Below, piece after piece: positions 1 to 10,650 of a stretch of 64,000 bases of DNA; position 1 is the stretch's first letter, and each line of letters begins with the position of its first letter. The notes below the pieces were generated by a model. That model was given only the letters and a program-made list of their open reading frames with translations, had not been told where the DNA came from and did not search any database. Position numbers and translations under genes: made by a program. Origin of the DNA: Labedella phragmitis (GTDB taxonomy: Bacteria; Actinomycetota; Actinomycetes; Actinomycetales; Microbacteriaceae); NCBI RefSeq assembly GCF_004078635.1, contig NZ_RZNB01000001.1, forward strand, positions 744,001 to 808,000, read 5' to 3'.

Positions 1-1925
<1,925 letters not shown>

Positions 1926-1926
<1 letters not shown>

Positions 1927-2585
1927 TGACTGAGAACCGAAACCCACAGGATCACGAGAGCGAACCCCAGGGCGACGGTTTCTCCGCCGGCGAGGGGCCG
2001 GAGGCGACCGCCTCCGGCCCCGCGCCGCAGGACGGGGAGACCGCCGGCCAGTCGGACGGCGCGCCCGTCGACGAGGAGGAGCTGACCGTTCAGGACATCC
2101 TCGACGCCGCTGAGGCCGAGGGCGAGGCGGAGCCCGAGGGCGACGCGGACAGATCGGCTGCCGCCGGTCCCGAGTCCGAGCACCTCGAGGACCTCCTCCG
2201 GGTCACGGCCGAGTACGCGAACTACCGCAAGCGCACCGAGGCCAACCGCGAGACCGAGCGCGAGCGCACGACGGGAGACGTCGTGAAGCTCCTGCTGCCG
2301 ATCCTCGACGACCTCGATCGCGCCGAGAAGCACGGCGACCTCGCGGGAGACGCGCCGTTCGCGCAGATCGCCGCGAAGCTCCGGTCGGCCGTCGAGCGAC
2401 TCGGCCTGCGCCCCTTCGGCGCGGCGGGCGACCCGTTCGACCCGACCATGCACGAGGCGATCTTCCAGCAGCCGAGTCCCGAGGCGACCGCCGAGTCGAT
2501 CCTCGACGTCGTCGAGACGGGGTACTTCGTTGGAGGGACGCTCCTGCGCGCGGCCAAGGTCGTCGTGCAGGTGCCGGCGAACTAA
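1926..2585 (+). CDS. grpE: Nucleotide exchange factor GrpE
   Basis: Nucleotide-exchange factor for DnaK, 219 aa. The first about 70 residues are acidic and probably disordered. The long dimerisation helix follows (about 75-135, EDLLRVTAEYANYRKRTEA), then the beta-rich head that contacts DnaK (about 155-217, GDPFDPTMHEAIFQQPS and the C-terminal VVETGYFVGGTLLRAAKV motif). ATG overlaps the dnaK stop by one base, so translation is probably coupled. 14 nt separate it from dnaJ. Confidence 0.98.
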
Positions 2586-2599
2586 GGGATAACGGACAG

Positions 2600-3607
2600 A
2601 TGGCAAGTCAAGATTGGTTCGACAAGGACTTCTACAAAGTCCTGGGTGTGTCGAAGGACGTCTCGGCTGCCGACCTCAAGAAGACGTACCGGAAGCTCGC
2701 GCGGACGTACCACCCGGATTCGAACCCGGGCGACGCGGCGGCCGAGGCCCGCTTCAAGGAGATCAGCGAGGCGTACACCGTTCTCAACGACCCCGAGCAG
2801 CGCAAGGAGTACGACGCGGTCAGGGCCATGGGGTCCGGCGCGCGCTTCACGGCTCCCGGCGGCGGCGGTGCGGGCAACGGCGGCTTCGAGGACGTCTTCG
2901 GCGGGATGTTCGGCGGCGGGTCGCGGGGGCAGCAGTACAGCTACCAGCAATCCGGTTTCGAGGACATCCTCGGCGGCATGTTCGGCGGTGCCGGCGGGGG
3001 CCGTCAGGCGGGCTTCGGCTCGCCGAGCGGCGGCTTCCGCGGCTTCGGCGGCCCCAGCAAGGGGCGCGACGTCACGGCATCCACGACCGTCGACTTCATC
3101 ACGGCGACGCAAGGCGACACCGTGAGCCTGCAGACGTCGGAGGGGCGCACCATCAAGGTGAAGATCCCCGCCGGTGTCTCCGACGGGCAGAAGATCCGCT
3201 TGCGGGGCAAGGGACAGCCCTCGCCAGACGGCGGCGAGGCCGGCGACATCGTGCTCACGGTGTCGGTGCGCAAGCACCCCGTCTTCGAGCGCGACGGCCT
3301 CAACCTGCGCGTGACCGTTCCGGTCACGTTCGTCGAGGCGACTCTCGGCGCGACGATCGAGGTTCCCACCCTGGGCGGTGAACCCGTCAAGCTGCGGGTC
3401 GCCCCGGGCACGCCGTCGGGTCGCGTCCTGCGCGTGAAGGGCAAAGGCGTCACGACCTCGAAGGGCACGGGCGACCTGCTCGCCGTCGTCCAGGTGGCGG
3501 TGCCCTCGCACTTGAGCGCCGAGGCGCTCGAGGCACTCAACAGATTCGCGGAAGTGGGGCCGCACGAGAATCCTCGTGTCGACCTCATCAGCCGCGCGCG
3601 CGGCTGA
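2600..3607 (+). CDS. dnaJ: DnaJ-type co-chaperone lacking the zinc finger
   Basis: Hsp40 co-chaperone that stimulates DnaK ATPase, 335 aa. The J domain occupies about residues 8-73 with the HPD tripeptide at 38-40. A Gly/Phe-rich region with repeated FEDVFGGMFGG / FEDILGGMFGG modules spans about 90-150, followed directly by the two C-terminal beta-barrel domains (about 155-325). The protein has no cysteine at all, so the CxxCxGxG zinc-binding domain of class A DnaJ is absent and it is a class B (CbpA-like) protein despite sitting in the dnaK operon. The start follows grpE by 14 nt. Confidence 0.95.
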   Translation: MASQDWFDKDFYKVLGVSKDVSAADLKKTYRKLARTYHPDSNPGDAAAEARFKEISEAYTVLNDPEQRKEYDAVRAMGSGARFTAPGGGGAGNGGFEDVFGGMFGGGSRGQQYSYQQSGFEDILGGMFGGAGGGRQAGFGSPSGGFRGFGGPSKGRDVTASTTVDFITATQGDTVSLQTSEGRTIKVKIPAGVSDGQKIRLRGKGQPSPDGGEAGDIVLTVSVRKHPVFERDGLNLRVTVPVTFVEATLGATIEVPTLGGEPVKLRVAPGTPSGRVLRVKGKGVTTSKGTGDLLAVVQVAVPSHLSAEALEALNRFAEVGPHENPRVDLISRARG

Positions 3608-3672
3608 TCGGCCGCGCACCGAACGCACGACGGATCGGCGGCCCGGCGGCCGCGGGAGGACGGTGACCTTCG

Positions 3673-4128
3673 ATGGATGAGGAGACCCCGGTCTTCGCGA
3701 TCGCCGTGGCCGCCGAACTCGCGGGCATGCACCCGCAGACGCTTCGTCAGTACGACCGCATCGGGCTCGTGAGCCCCACGCGCACGGCGGGCAAGTCGCG
3801 CCGTTACTCGATGCGCGACGTCATGCAGCTCCGCGAGGTCGCGCGGCTCAGCTCGGAGGGCGTGAGTCTCGAGGGGATCTCCCGGGTCCTCGCGCTCGAG
3901 AATCAGGTCTCAGACCTCACGAAGCGCGTCCGAGACCTCGAGGCGACGCTCGCCGATCAGATGCTGCGCTCGTCCGGTCGACTCGTCTACGCGGCCGGCG
4001 CCCACGGCGACGTCGTGCCGCTCCGGCACGGCATGCGTGCGCAGCGCCGCACCGAGGTCGTCGTCTGGAGGCCGCTCGCCGAGCACGCATCGGCCGTCGA
4101 CGCGGACGACGTCGACGCCGACGACTGA
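3673..4128 (+). CDS. hspR: Heat-shock repressor HspR (MerR family)
   Basis: MerR-type transcriptional regulator, 151 aa. The N-terminal winged helix-turn-helix (about residues 7-75) has the typical AAELAGMHPQTLRQYDRIGL segment and RRYSMRDV wing, followed by a dimerisation coiled coil (ENQVSDLTKRVRDLEATL). The C-terminal tail is acidic. In actinobacteria HspR represses the dnaK operon and clpB through HAIR inverted repeats, with DnaK as co-repressor. It is last in the dnaK operon, 65 nt after dnaJ, with GGGAGGA at 3655-3661 about 11 nt before the ATG. A HAIR element upstream of clpB at 43459 is its likely distant target. Confidence 0.93.
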   Translation: MDEETPVFAIAVAAELAGMHPQTLRQYDRIGLVSPTRTAGKSRRYSMRDVMQLREVARLSSEGVSLEGISRVLALENQVSDLTKRVRDLEATLADQMLRSSGRLVYAAGAHGDVVPLRHGMRAQRRTEVVVWRPLAEHASAVDADDVDADD

Positions 4129-4223
4129 CCGGCAGCATCCACCCTGACGCCGTGACGGTGAAAGACACAATCCACGGCCGCTGAGTTCGTCGACACGTCT
4201 CGAGTTCTCGGGAGTTCGACATC

Positions 4224-4267
4224 CCTCGACAAGCTCAGGCTGGTCGAGGACGGACTCAGCGTCCGTC
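4224..4267. repeat. Intergenic imperfect inverted repeats between convergent genes
   Basis: Between hspR (+) and the GH4 gene (-) lie CCTCGAC (4224-4230) paired with GTCGAGG (4243-4249), and directly after it GACGGAC (4249-4255) paired with GTCCGTC (4261-4267), the second overlapping the GH4 stop codon. The CTCGACAAGCTCAGG...GTCGAGG wording resembles dispersed intergenic repeats that I recall from actinobacterial genomes. A weak bidirectional terminator is an alternative reading. There is no T-tract. Confidence 0.4.
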
Positions 4268-5617
4268 GAACAGGCGACCGATCGAGTCGAAGCGCTCGCC
4301 GTAGTCTTGCACGAGCGACTTCGCGACGCCGACGGAGTCGACGAGGGGGTGCGCGGCGAAGGCACGCCAGGCGAGTTCCCGGGACCGGCCGCCCGCGGCC
4401 CGCGTGGCCTCGATGACCAGGCGCTCCGCCGACTTGACCGTCGTCATGAGCCCCGCCATCTCGCCCGTCACGTCGGCGATCGGCCACGGGTGCACGCCGG
4501 AGGCGTCGACGGTGCAGCCGACCTCGATCACGGCGTCGTCCGGCAGCGCCGGGACGAGTCCGGCGTTCGCGATGTTGAGGATCATCGTCGACGATCGACC
4601 CGTCGCGAGCGCCGCCATGAGGTCGAGCGCAACCTGTTGATACCCGCCGGCGTCGACGTCGGACGCGTGACGCTCGCCCTCCTCGCCCTCCGGCCGGCTC
4701 TCCGCCATGTAGCTCGACTCGCGCTCGTGGCGCGTGCGCAGCCAGGAGGAGAGCGGATCGTCGCCCGGAGCGTCGAAGAAGGCGCGCTGCTGGACGTCGA
4801 GGAACTGGCCGCGCGTGGCCTCGGACGCCGAGATGCGCTCCGTCGCCTCGCGCGTGAAGTAGTAGTAGTACAGATACTCGTTGGGGAGGGCGCCGATGGC
4901 CCGGACCCAGTCGAAGCCCATGAGGCGGGCCTCCTCGATGTCGGCGAGGGCCGAATCCGAGGCGAGCAGGTCGGGCAGCCGGTCGACACCGCCCACCTCG
5001 AGTGACCGGAGCCAGCCGAGGTGGTTGAGCCCCACGTAGTCGAAGCGGAGCGGAGCGTCGCTCGTTCCCGCCAGGGGCGCGACGGCCGCGGCGGCGCGGC
5101 GCATGAGCCCGATCGGGGTGTCGCAGATGCCCACGACGCGATCGCCCAGGATGGAGCGCATCGCCTCCGTGACGATGCCGGCGGGGTTCGTGAAGTTGAT
5201 CACCCAGGCCTCGGGAGCGACCTCGCGGATGCGGCGCGCCAACCGTTCCATGAACGGCACCGTCCGGAGAGCGTACGCGAGGCCGCCGGGTCCCACGGTC
5301 TCCTGACCGAGCACGCCGAGGTCGAGCGCTGTGCGCTCGTCGAGGATGCGGCCCTCGGTGCCGCCGATGCGCACGGCACTGAAGACGAAGTTGGCGCCCG
5401 CGAGCGCCTCGTCGAGATCGTTCGTCGTGCTGACGACGGGTCGCCGCGCCGTCGACTCCGACAACTGATCGATCACGGCGCGGATGGTGCCGAGCCGCGA
5501 GGTCGACGTGTCGTAGAGGCAGAGCTCGTCGATGACGACGGGAGCCCCGGCGGCGGCGACGGCCTCGAAGACCTGCGGGACACGGAACCCGCCGCCGCCG
5601 ATGATGGTGAGTTTCAT
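4256..5617 (-). CDS. GH4 family 6-phospho-beta-glucosidase-like glycosidase
   Basis: 453-aa NAD- and metal-dependent glycoside hydrolase family 4 protein (LicH/CelF type), cytosolic. The N-terminal dinucleotide-binding loop is TIIGGGGFR (residues 4-12). The metal-site Cys lies in CDTPIG (C165) and the paired His in GLNHLGW (H199). QETVGPGG (105-112) and NFTNPAG (141-147) are further family signatures. ATG at 5617 overlaps the upstream DeoR gene stop by 4 nt (ATGA), which fixes the start. GH4 enzymes of this class usually hydrolyse 6-phospho-disaccharides delivered by PTS, but the divergent operon encodes an ABC importer and a PfkB kinase, so the substrate may be phosphorylated in the cytoplasm or not at all. 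Exact specificity cannot be read from sequence. Confidence 0.88.
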   Translation of the reverse strand: MKLTIIGGGGFRVPQVFEAVAAAGAPVVIDELCLYDTSTSRLGTIRAVIDQLSESTARRPVVSTTNDLDEALAGANFVFSAVRIGGTEGRILDERTALDLGVLGQETVGPGGLAYALRTVPFMERLARRIREVAPEAWVINFTNPAGIVTEAMRSILGDRVVGICDTPIGLMRRAAAAVAPLAGTSDAPLRFDYVGLNHLGWLRSLEVGGVDRLPDLLASDSALADIEEARLMGFDWVRAIGALPNEYLYYYYFTREATERISASEATRGQFLDVQQRAFFDAPGDDPLSSWLRTRHERESSYMAESRPEGEEGERHASDVDAGGYQQVALDLMAALATGRSSTMILNIANAGLVPALPDDAVIEVGCTVDASGVHPWPIADVTGEMAGLMTTVKSAERLVIEATRAAGGRSRELAWRAFAAHPLVDSVGVAKSLVQDYGERFDSIGRLFDGR

Positions 5618-6363
5618 GCTGTGAGCACCTCCACTCCGGCGGACCGGAGGACGTCGAGTGTGGCGGGGTCGGCGTCGTCGTTCGTGACGACAGTCGAGTA
5701 GCGGTCGGGACCGCAGACGTTGAGGAGACCCACACCGGGGAATTTCGAGGAATCGGCGAGCACGACGATGCGGTTCGACGATTCGATCATGGCCTTCTTG
5801 ACGGGGACCTCCATTCCGGTCGTGTCGGCGATCGTCCCGTCGGCGCGGATGCCGCTCGTTCCGAGGAAGCACACGGATGCGCGGATCTGCGCGAGCGCCT
5901 GCTCGGTCAGGACGCCGACCATCGAGTGGTAGTTCTTGCGCACGGCACCCCCGAGCACGATGAGCTCGACCTCGTCGTCGTCCCGCAGCTGATCGATGAC
6001 GGCGAGGCTCGAGGTGACGACGGTGAGGCGACGGCCGCGGAGGTGGCGTGCGAGGAGGGCGGTCGTCGTGCCGATGTCGATGAGTACGACGTCGCCGTCC
6101 TCGACGAGCGCGGCGGCTCGCGCTGCGACGAGCTCCTTCTCGGCGCTGCGCACACGCTCGACATCGCTGAACGGCACGCGGTCCGGCTCGACGTTGCCGC
6201 CGCCCCGGACCCGACGAAGCAAACCGTCTGCGCTCAGCGCATTGAGGTCGCGTCGAATGGTGGAGGCGGAGACGCCGAAGCGGCCGGCCAGCGACTCGAC
6301 GGACACCTCCCCCTCCATGCGCAGGGAGTCCAGGATCTTCGCCTGGCGCGTCGCTGTAAGCAT
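5614..6363 (-). CDS. DeoR family transcriptional regulator
   Basis: 249-aa sugar-responsive repressor. The N-terminal DeoR HTH (about residues 6-58) contains SVESLAGRFGVSASTIRRDL. The C-terminal effector domain (about 75-235) carries the DIGTTTALLARHL phosphosugar-binding loop and the KNYHSMVG segment typical of the family. It is upstream of, and 4 nt overlapping with, the GH4 gene, and divergent from the pfkB-ABC-nagB operon, so it probably controls both in response to a phosphorylated intermediate. Its ATG is preceded by TATGCT with a 6-nt gap and no Shine-Dalgarno, which suggests a leaderless mRNA. Confidence 0.93.
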   Translation of the reverse strand: MLTATRQAKILDSLRMEGEVSVESLAGRFGVSASTIRRDLNALSADGLLRRVRGGGNVEPDRVPFSDVERVRSAEKELVAARAAALVEDGDVVLIDIGTTTALLARHLRGRRLTVVTSSLAVIDQLRDDDEVELIVLGGAVRKNYHSMVGVLTEQALAQIRASVCFLGTSGIRADGTIADTTGMEVPVKKAMIESSNRIVVLADSSKFPGVGLLNVCGPDRYSTVVTNDDADPATLDVLRSAGVEVLTA

Positions 6364-6369
6364 GGGGCG

Positions 6370-6375
6370 AGCATA
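6370..6375 (-). promoter_or_regulatory. -10 hexamer of deoR (leaderless)
   Basis: TATGCT on the minus strand, followed by 6 nt and then the ATG of deoR. Transcription would start at or next to the start codon. Same geometry as at marR, clpS, acs and others in this window. Confidence 0.55.
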
Positions 6376-6391
6376 TCAGTCACTTCCGAGC

Positions 6392-6428
6392 ATGATTTGA
6401 CGCAACTTCGATCATTAACCAGTATGTT
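6392..6428. promoter_or_regulatory. Divergent control region with candidate operator
   Basis: ATGAT (6392-6396) and ATCAT (6411-6415) form an inverted repeat with a 14-nt spacer in the deoR/pfkB divergent region. TTGACG (6397-6402) inside it could be a -35, and TATGTT (6423-6428) a -10, for the pfkB operon; the 20-nt spacing is long. The position suits repression of both directions by the DeoR protein. This is inference from symmetry and context only. Confidence 0.35.
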
Positions 6429-6464
6429 CAATCAACAGCTCCACTCGACGACGAAGGACTCCCC

Positions 6465-7598
6465 ATGGCTCCGAGCAACGCTGATCACGATGTGGACGTC
6501 GTGCTCGCGGGATCGATGTTCTTCGACATGGTCCTCACCGGGCTGAGCGCCCCGCCCGCTCCCGGTACCGAGGTGTGGGCGACGGGAATGGGCTCGAGCC
6601 CCGGCGGCGTGGCGAACCTCGCCGTCGCCGCGAGCCGCCTCGGCTTGCGCACGGCCCTCGCCTCGACCTTCGGCGACGACGCATACGGCCGTTGGTGCTG
6701 GCGCGTGCTCGAGCAGCACGAGCGCATCGACCTCAGCCGCTCCCGGTGCCTCGAGGACTGGCACACCGCCGTCACCGTCTCGATCGCCGAGCACGGCGAC
6801 CGCAGCATGATCACGCACGGCCACGACAGCCCGCTCGGCGCCGACGACCTGCTGTCAGAACCGGTGTCCTCCGCCGCGGCGTTCGCGGAACTGAGCGGCA
6901 TGGCCGCGGGCGATGAGCACGAGGAGTGGTGGCGTCGCGCGGCGGCCCGGGGCACGAAAGTCTTCGCGGACGTCGGATGGGACTCGACGGGCGTGTGGGA
7001 TCCCGCCACCCTCGATCCGTTGAGCTCCTGCTACGCATTCACGCCCAACCAGGTCGAGGCCATGGCCTACACGCGCACCGATTCGCCCCTCGCGGCCGCC
7101 CGCGTCCTCGCGGAGAGGGTCCCGCTCGTCGTCGTGACGTGCGGGGAGGACGGGGCGCTCGCGATCGACGCGGAGTCGGGCGTCGAGGCGGTCGTCCCCC
7201 CGGTGCCGGTCACGCTCCTCGACGCCACGGGAGCCGGCGACGTCTTCGCGGCCTCGTTCGTGCTCGGGACGCTGCGCTCCTGGCCGCTCGAGCAGCGGCT
7301 CGCGTTCTCCGCGCTCTGCTCCGCCCTCGCCGTCCAGCAGTTCGGCGGGTCGCTCGCCGCGCCGGGCTGGGGTGACATCGCCGACTGGTGGTCCCGAACG
7401 CGTGCCGTCGGCGATACGGACCTCGTGCGCCGCTACGGTTTCCTCGACGACGCCGTTCCCGCAGGTGTCTCCCACATCGTGCGCCGCGCTGACGCGACGT
7501 TCCGGTGGCCCGACGACGTCATCGAGACCATTCCGCACCCCGATCGCCCCCTCACCGCACCACCCACCCGCTTGGAAGGGAACCACGGCAATGAATAG
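6465..7598 (+). CDS. PfkB/ribokinase family carbohydrate kinase
   Basis: 377-aa cytosolic sugar kinase. Family signature 1 is the SPGGVANLAVAASRLG segment (residues 45-60). The anion-hole/catalytic-base signature DATGAGD is at 253-259 with D259 as likely base, and a TPNQVEA motif lies at 193-199. About 65 residues follow the normal end of the fold, making it longer than typical ribokinases. First gene of the operon pfkB-SBP-permease-permease-nagB; the stop overlaps the next start in ATGAATAG. The sugar is unknown. Given NagB and no nagA, a hexosamine or a glycoside feeding GH4 is plausible. Confidence 0.88.
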   Translation: MAPSNADHDVDVVLAGSMFFDMVLTGLSAPPAPGTEVWATGMGSSPGGVANLAVAASRLGLRTALASTFGDDAYGRWCWRVLEQHERIDLSRSRCLEDWHTAVTVSIAEHGDRSMITHGHDSPLGADDLLSEPVSSAAAFAELSGMAAGDEHEEWWRRAAARGTKVFADVGWDSTGVWDPATLDPLSSCYAFTPNQVEAMAYTRTDSPLAAARVLAERVPLVVVTCGEDGALAIDAESGVEAVVPPVPVTLLDATGAGDVFAASFVLGTLRSWPLEQRLAFSALCSALAVQQFGGSLAAPGWGDIADWWSRTRAVGDTDLVRRYGFLDDAVPAGVSHIVRRADATFRWPDDVIETIPHPDRPLTAPPTRLEGNHGNE

Positions 7599-8946
7599 AC
7601 GAAATCGCACGCTGCTGTCAGGGATCGGTGCGGGGACGCTCGTCGTCGCTCTCGCCGCTTGCGCACCGGGAACCGGCGGCGGCTCGGCCTCGGACACCGA
7701 TTCGGGAGAGATCTCCACGGACATCAGCGGCGTCGAGGACATGACGCTCACGGTCTGGGACCAGGAGGTCCGCGGCGGGCAGAACGAGCAGATGGAGCAG
7801 CTCAACGCCGCGTTCGAGGAGAAGTACCCGAACATCACGATCGAGCGGAACTCGCAGTCCTTCGAGGACCTCGGGACGACTCTGCGCCTCGCGCTCACAG
7901 ACAACGACGCCCCCGACGTCGTGCAGGCCAACAACGGTCGTAACTCGATGGGCGCCTTCGTCGAGGCCGGTCAGTTGCGCCCGCTCGACGACTACGCCGC
8001 GGAGTACGGCTGGACGGACCGCTACTCGGACAACGTGCTGCAGTACTCGACCTACGGCGAGGAGGGTGCCGTCTTCGGCGAGGGTGAGCTCTACGGCCTT
8101 CCCCAGGTCGGAGAGGTCGTCGGCGTCTTCTACTCGAAGAGCAAGCTCGCGGATCTCGGCCTCGAGGTCCCCGAGACCTGGTCGGACTTCACGTCGGCTC
8201 TCGAGGCCGCCTCGGCCGACGGGCCGGCGCTCCAGCTCGGCAACATCGACCAGTGGCCGGCCGGACACGTCTTCGGCCCCATCCAGGGCCAGCACGTCGA
8301 CCCCGCGGACATCACGGCCCTCGGCCTCGGCAACGCCGGCGCGAGTTGGACGAGCGCGGAGAACGAGGACGCCGCGGCGGAGCTGCAGGAGTGGGTCGAC
8401 GCGGGCTACTTCAACGATGGCGTCAACGGCACGGACTACGACGCGGCATGGCAGGCCTTCGGATCGGGTGACGGCACCTTCCTCATGGGCGGATCGTGGC
8501 TCGCCGCGGACCTCGAGGACGCGATGGGCGACGACGTCGGCTTCTTCGCCCCCTCGCGCGATGACGGCACGATCGCGACGACGGGCGGCACCGGTCTCCC
8601 GTTCACGATCACCTCGGCCGCCGAGAACAGCGACGTCGCCGCGGCGTACATCGACTTCATCACGAGCGATGACGCCATGGACGTGCTCGCCGAGACCGGC
8701 AACCTGCCGGTGAATCGCACGGCCGAGCTCGCGCCGAGCGACGGCGTCCTCGCGGACGTCTACACCGTGTTCGGCGAGGTGACCGAGTCGGGGGAGCTCC
8801 TCCCGTACCTCGACTACGCGACTCCGACCTTCGGCGACACCCTGGGTCAGGCGCTCCAGGACCTCATCGACGGTCGTGTCGACCCCGCGGCGTTCACCGA
8901 GCAGCTCGAGACCGATTACGCGGGATTCACCTCCGGCGATGAGTAG
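7591..8946 (+). CDS. ABC carbohydrate transporter substrate-binding lipoprotein
   Basis: 451-aa extracellular solute-binding protein of the MalE/UgpB class. It has a basic N-terminus, a hydrophobic segment (TLVVALAAC) and a lipobox with Cys24 as the lipidated residue. A Gly/Ser/Asp linker leads to the binding domain, which starts near residue 50 (DMTLTVWDQEVRGG). The start at 7591 gives a proper signal peptide; it overlaps the kinase stop by 8 nt. It is followed by two permeases with the same 8-nt or a 4-nt overlap. Ligand unknown; a sugar or oligosaccharide is expected from the operon. Confidence 0.93.
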   Translation: MNRRNRTLLSGIGAGTLVVALAACAPGTGGGSASDTDSGEISTDISGVEDMTLTVWDQEVRGGQNEQMEQLNAAFEEKYPNITIERNSQSFEDLGTTLRLALTDNDAPDVVQANNGRNSMGAFVEAGQLRPLDDYAAEYGWTDRYSDNVLQYSTYGEEGAVFGEGELYGLPQVGEVVGVFYSKSKLADLGLEVPETWSDFTSALEAASADGPALQLGNIDQWPAGHVFGPIQGQHVDPADITALGLGNAGASWTSAENEDAAAELQEWVDAGYFNDGVNGTDYDAAWQAFGSGDGTFLMGGSWLAADLEDAMGDDVGFFAPSRDDGTIATTGGTGLPFTITSAAENSDVAAAYIDFITSDDAMDVLAETGNLPVNRTAELAPSDGVLADVYTVFGEVTESGELLPYLDYATPTFGDTLGQALQDLIDGRVDPAAFTEQLETDYAGFTSGDE

Positions 8947-9835
8947 GACCGCCGTGCCCGGCCGGAGCACCCGTCGCTCCGGCCGGGCGTGGGTGCCGTA
9001 CGCGTACCTCGCGCCCGCCCTCCTCGTCTACGGGGTGTTCCTGCTCTTCCCGATCGGTCGCGCGGCGCAGTTCTCCCTCTTCGAATGGGACGGTCTCGGC
9101 GCCTCGACGTTCGTCGGACTCGACAACTACGTGACGGTCTTCCAGGACGGGCGGCTCCTCGAGGCCTTCGGGCACGCGTTCGTCCTCATCTTCTTCTTCT
9201 CCGTCCTGCCTCTCGCGATCGGTCTCCTCGTCGCGGGCGTGCTCAACCGCGCGCAGGTGAAGGGTCTCGGCTTCTTCCGCACGGTCCTGTTCCTGCCGCA
9301 GGTCATCGCGATGGTCGTCGTCGCCGTCGCGTGGCGCCAGATCTACGCGCCCGACGGCGTGCTCAACGGAACACTGCGGGCACTCGGGCTCGGGCACCTC
9401 GCGCGGCCGTGGCTCGGCGACTACGCCTTCACGCTCCCGGCCGTCGGTCTCGTCGGCACGTGGGTCGCGACGGGGCTCGTGATCGTCCTCATGCTCGCGG
9501 GGATGACGAAGATCCCGCGTGAGCACTACGAGGCGGCTCGCCTCGACGGTGCCGGCGCGTTCCGTGAGTTCCTCGCGGTGACGCTCCCGGCCGTCCGCGG
9601 CGAGATCACCGTCGCCCTGACCCTCACGATCATCGCGGCGCTCAAGACCTTCGACCTCGTCTACGTCACGACGCGCGGAGGTCCCGGGACCTCGACGACC
9701 GTGCCGAGCTACGAGATCTACCGTCGCGCCTTCGAAACGGGCGACGTCGGCCTCGCCACCGCCGTCGGAGTGGTGCTCACCGCCGTCGTTCTCGTGATCA
9801 CGGCCGTCGTCAATCGCATCGGAGACCGATCGTGA
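8939..9835 (+). CDS. ABC sugar transporter permease (MalF/UgpA type)
   Basis: 298-aa inner-membrane permease with about six TM helices and the EAA loop HYEAARLDGAGAFREF (about residues 197-212), which contacts the ATPase. ATG lies inside the stop region of the lipoprotein gene (ATGAGTAG overlap). It pairs with the following MalG-type permease. No ATPase gene is in the operon, which in actinobacteria usually means a shared MsiK/UgpC-type ATPase encoded elsewhere. Confidence 0.94.
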   Translation: MSRTAVPGRSTRRSGRAWVPYAYLAPALLVYGVFLLFPIGRAAQFSLFEWDGLGASTFVGLDNYVTVFQDGRLLEAFGHAFVLIFFFSVLPLAIGLLVAGVLNRAQVKGLGFFRTVLFLPQVIAMVVVAVAWRQIYAPDGVLNGTLRALGLGHLARPWLGDYAFTLPAVGLVGTWVATGLVIVLMLAGMTKIPREHYEAARLDGAGAFREFLAVTLPAVRGEITVALTLTIIAALKTFDLVYVTTRGGPGTSTTVPSYEIYRRAFETGDVGLATAVGVVLTAVVLVITAVVNRIGDRS

Positions 9836-10650
9836 AGGTCTCGGCGCTCGAACGCGCGACCAACTACGTGGTCCTCGTCTTCTTCGCGCTCGTCGTGCTC
9901 GGGCCGATCGGCGTCATCGTCTCGCTCGCCTTCGGGCCGGAGAGCGCGTCGGTCGCTCGCGAGGGCTTCGCGCTGCACGTCGAGAACTTCGCGGAGGCGT
10001 GGGTGGTCGGCCGCTTCGGCGAGTACATGACGTCCTCGGTCATCGTCGCGGCGATCGTCGTGGTCATCGCCGTCACGTGCTCGATCCTCGCGGGCTACGC
10101 CTTCGGCGTGATGCGCTTCCGCGGCTCCGGGTTCCTCTTCGCGCTCTTCCTGCTCGGCATCATGGTGCCGACGGAGGCCTTCATCGTGCCGCTCTTCTTC
10201 GACATGCGCTCCCTCGGGCTCACGAACACCGTGTGGGGTGTCGCGCTGCCGCAAGCCGCGATGTCGATCGCCTTCGGAACCTACTGGATGCGTGCGTACT
10301 TCCGCTCCGCGAGCCTCTCGATCATCGAGGCGGCGCGGCTCGACGGTGCCGGATCGTTCCGCATTCTGTGGCAGATCCTCGTGCCGATCGGGCGACCGGC
10401 GATCCTCACCCTCGTGCTGCTCACCTTCATGTGGACGTGGAACGAGTTCCTCATCCCGCTCGTGATGTCGCCGAGCGGCACGGTGCGGACGGCGCCCCTC
10501 GGTCTGGCGTTCTTCCAGGGCCAGTACACGCAAGGGACGGCGCTGCTCGCCGCGGGCGCCGTGCTCGTCGCGCTGCCGGTCGTCGTGCTGTACATCTTCC
10601 TCCAGAGGCACTTCATCACGGGGATGATCGAGGGGGCCGTGCGCGAATGA
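9832..10650 (+). CDS. ABC sugar transporter permease (MalG/UgpE type)
   Basis: 272-aa second permease of the importer, about six TM helices. The EAA loop is IIEAARLDGAGSFRILWQI (about residues 164-182). GTG start overlaps the upstream stop by 4 nt (GTGA). The stop overlaps the nagB-like start (ATGA). Both permeases share the AARLDGAG core, as expected for a heterodimer. Confidence 0.94.
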   Translation: MKVSALERATNYVVLVFFALVVLGPIGVIVSLAFGPESASVAREGFALHVENFAEAWVVGRFGEYMTSSVIVAAIVVVIAVTCSILAGYAFGVMRFRGSGFLFALFLLGIMVPTEAFIVPLFFDMRSLGLTNTVWGVALPQAAMSIAFGTYWMRAYFRSASLSIIEAARLDGAGSFRILWQILVPIGRPAILTLVLLTFMWTWNEFLIPLVMSPSGTVRTAPLGLAFFQGQYTQGTALLAAGAVLVALPVVVLYIFLQRHFITGMIEGAVRE

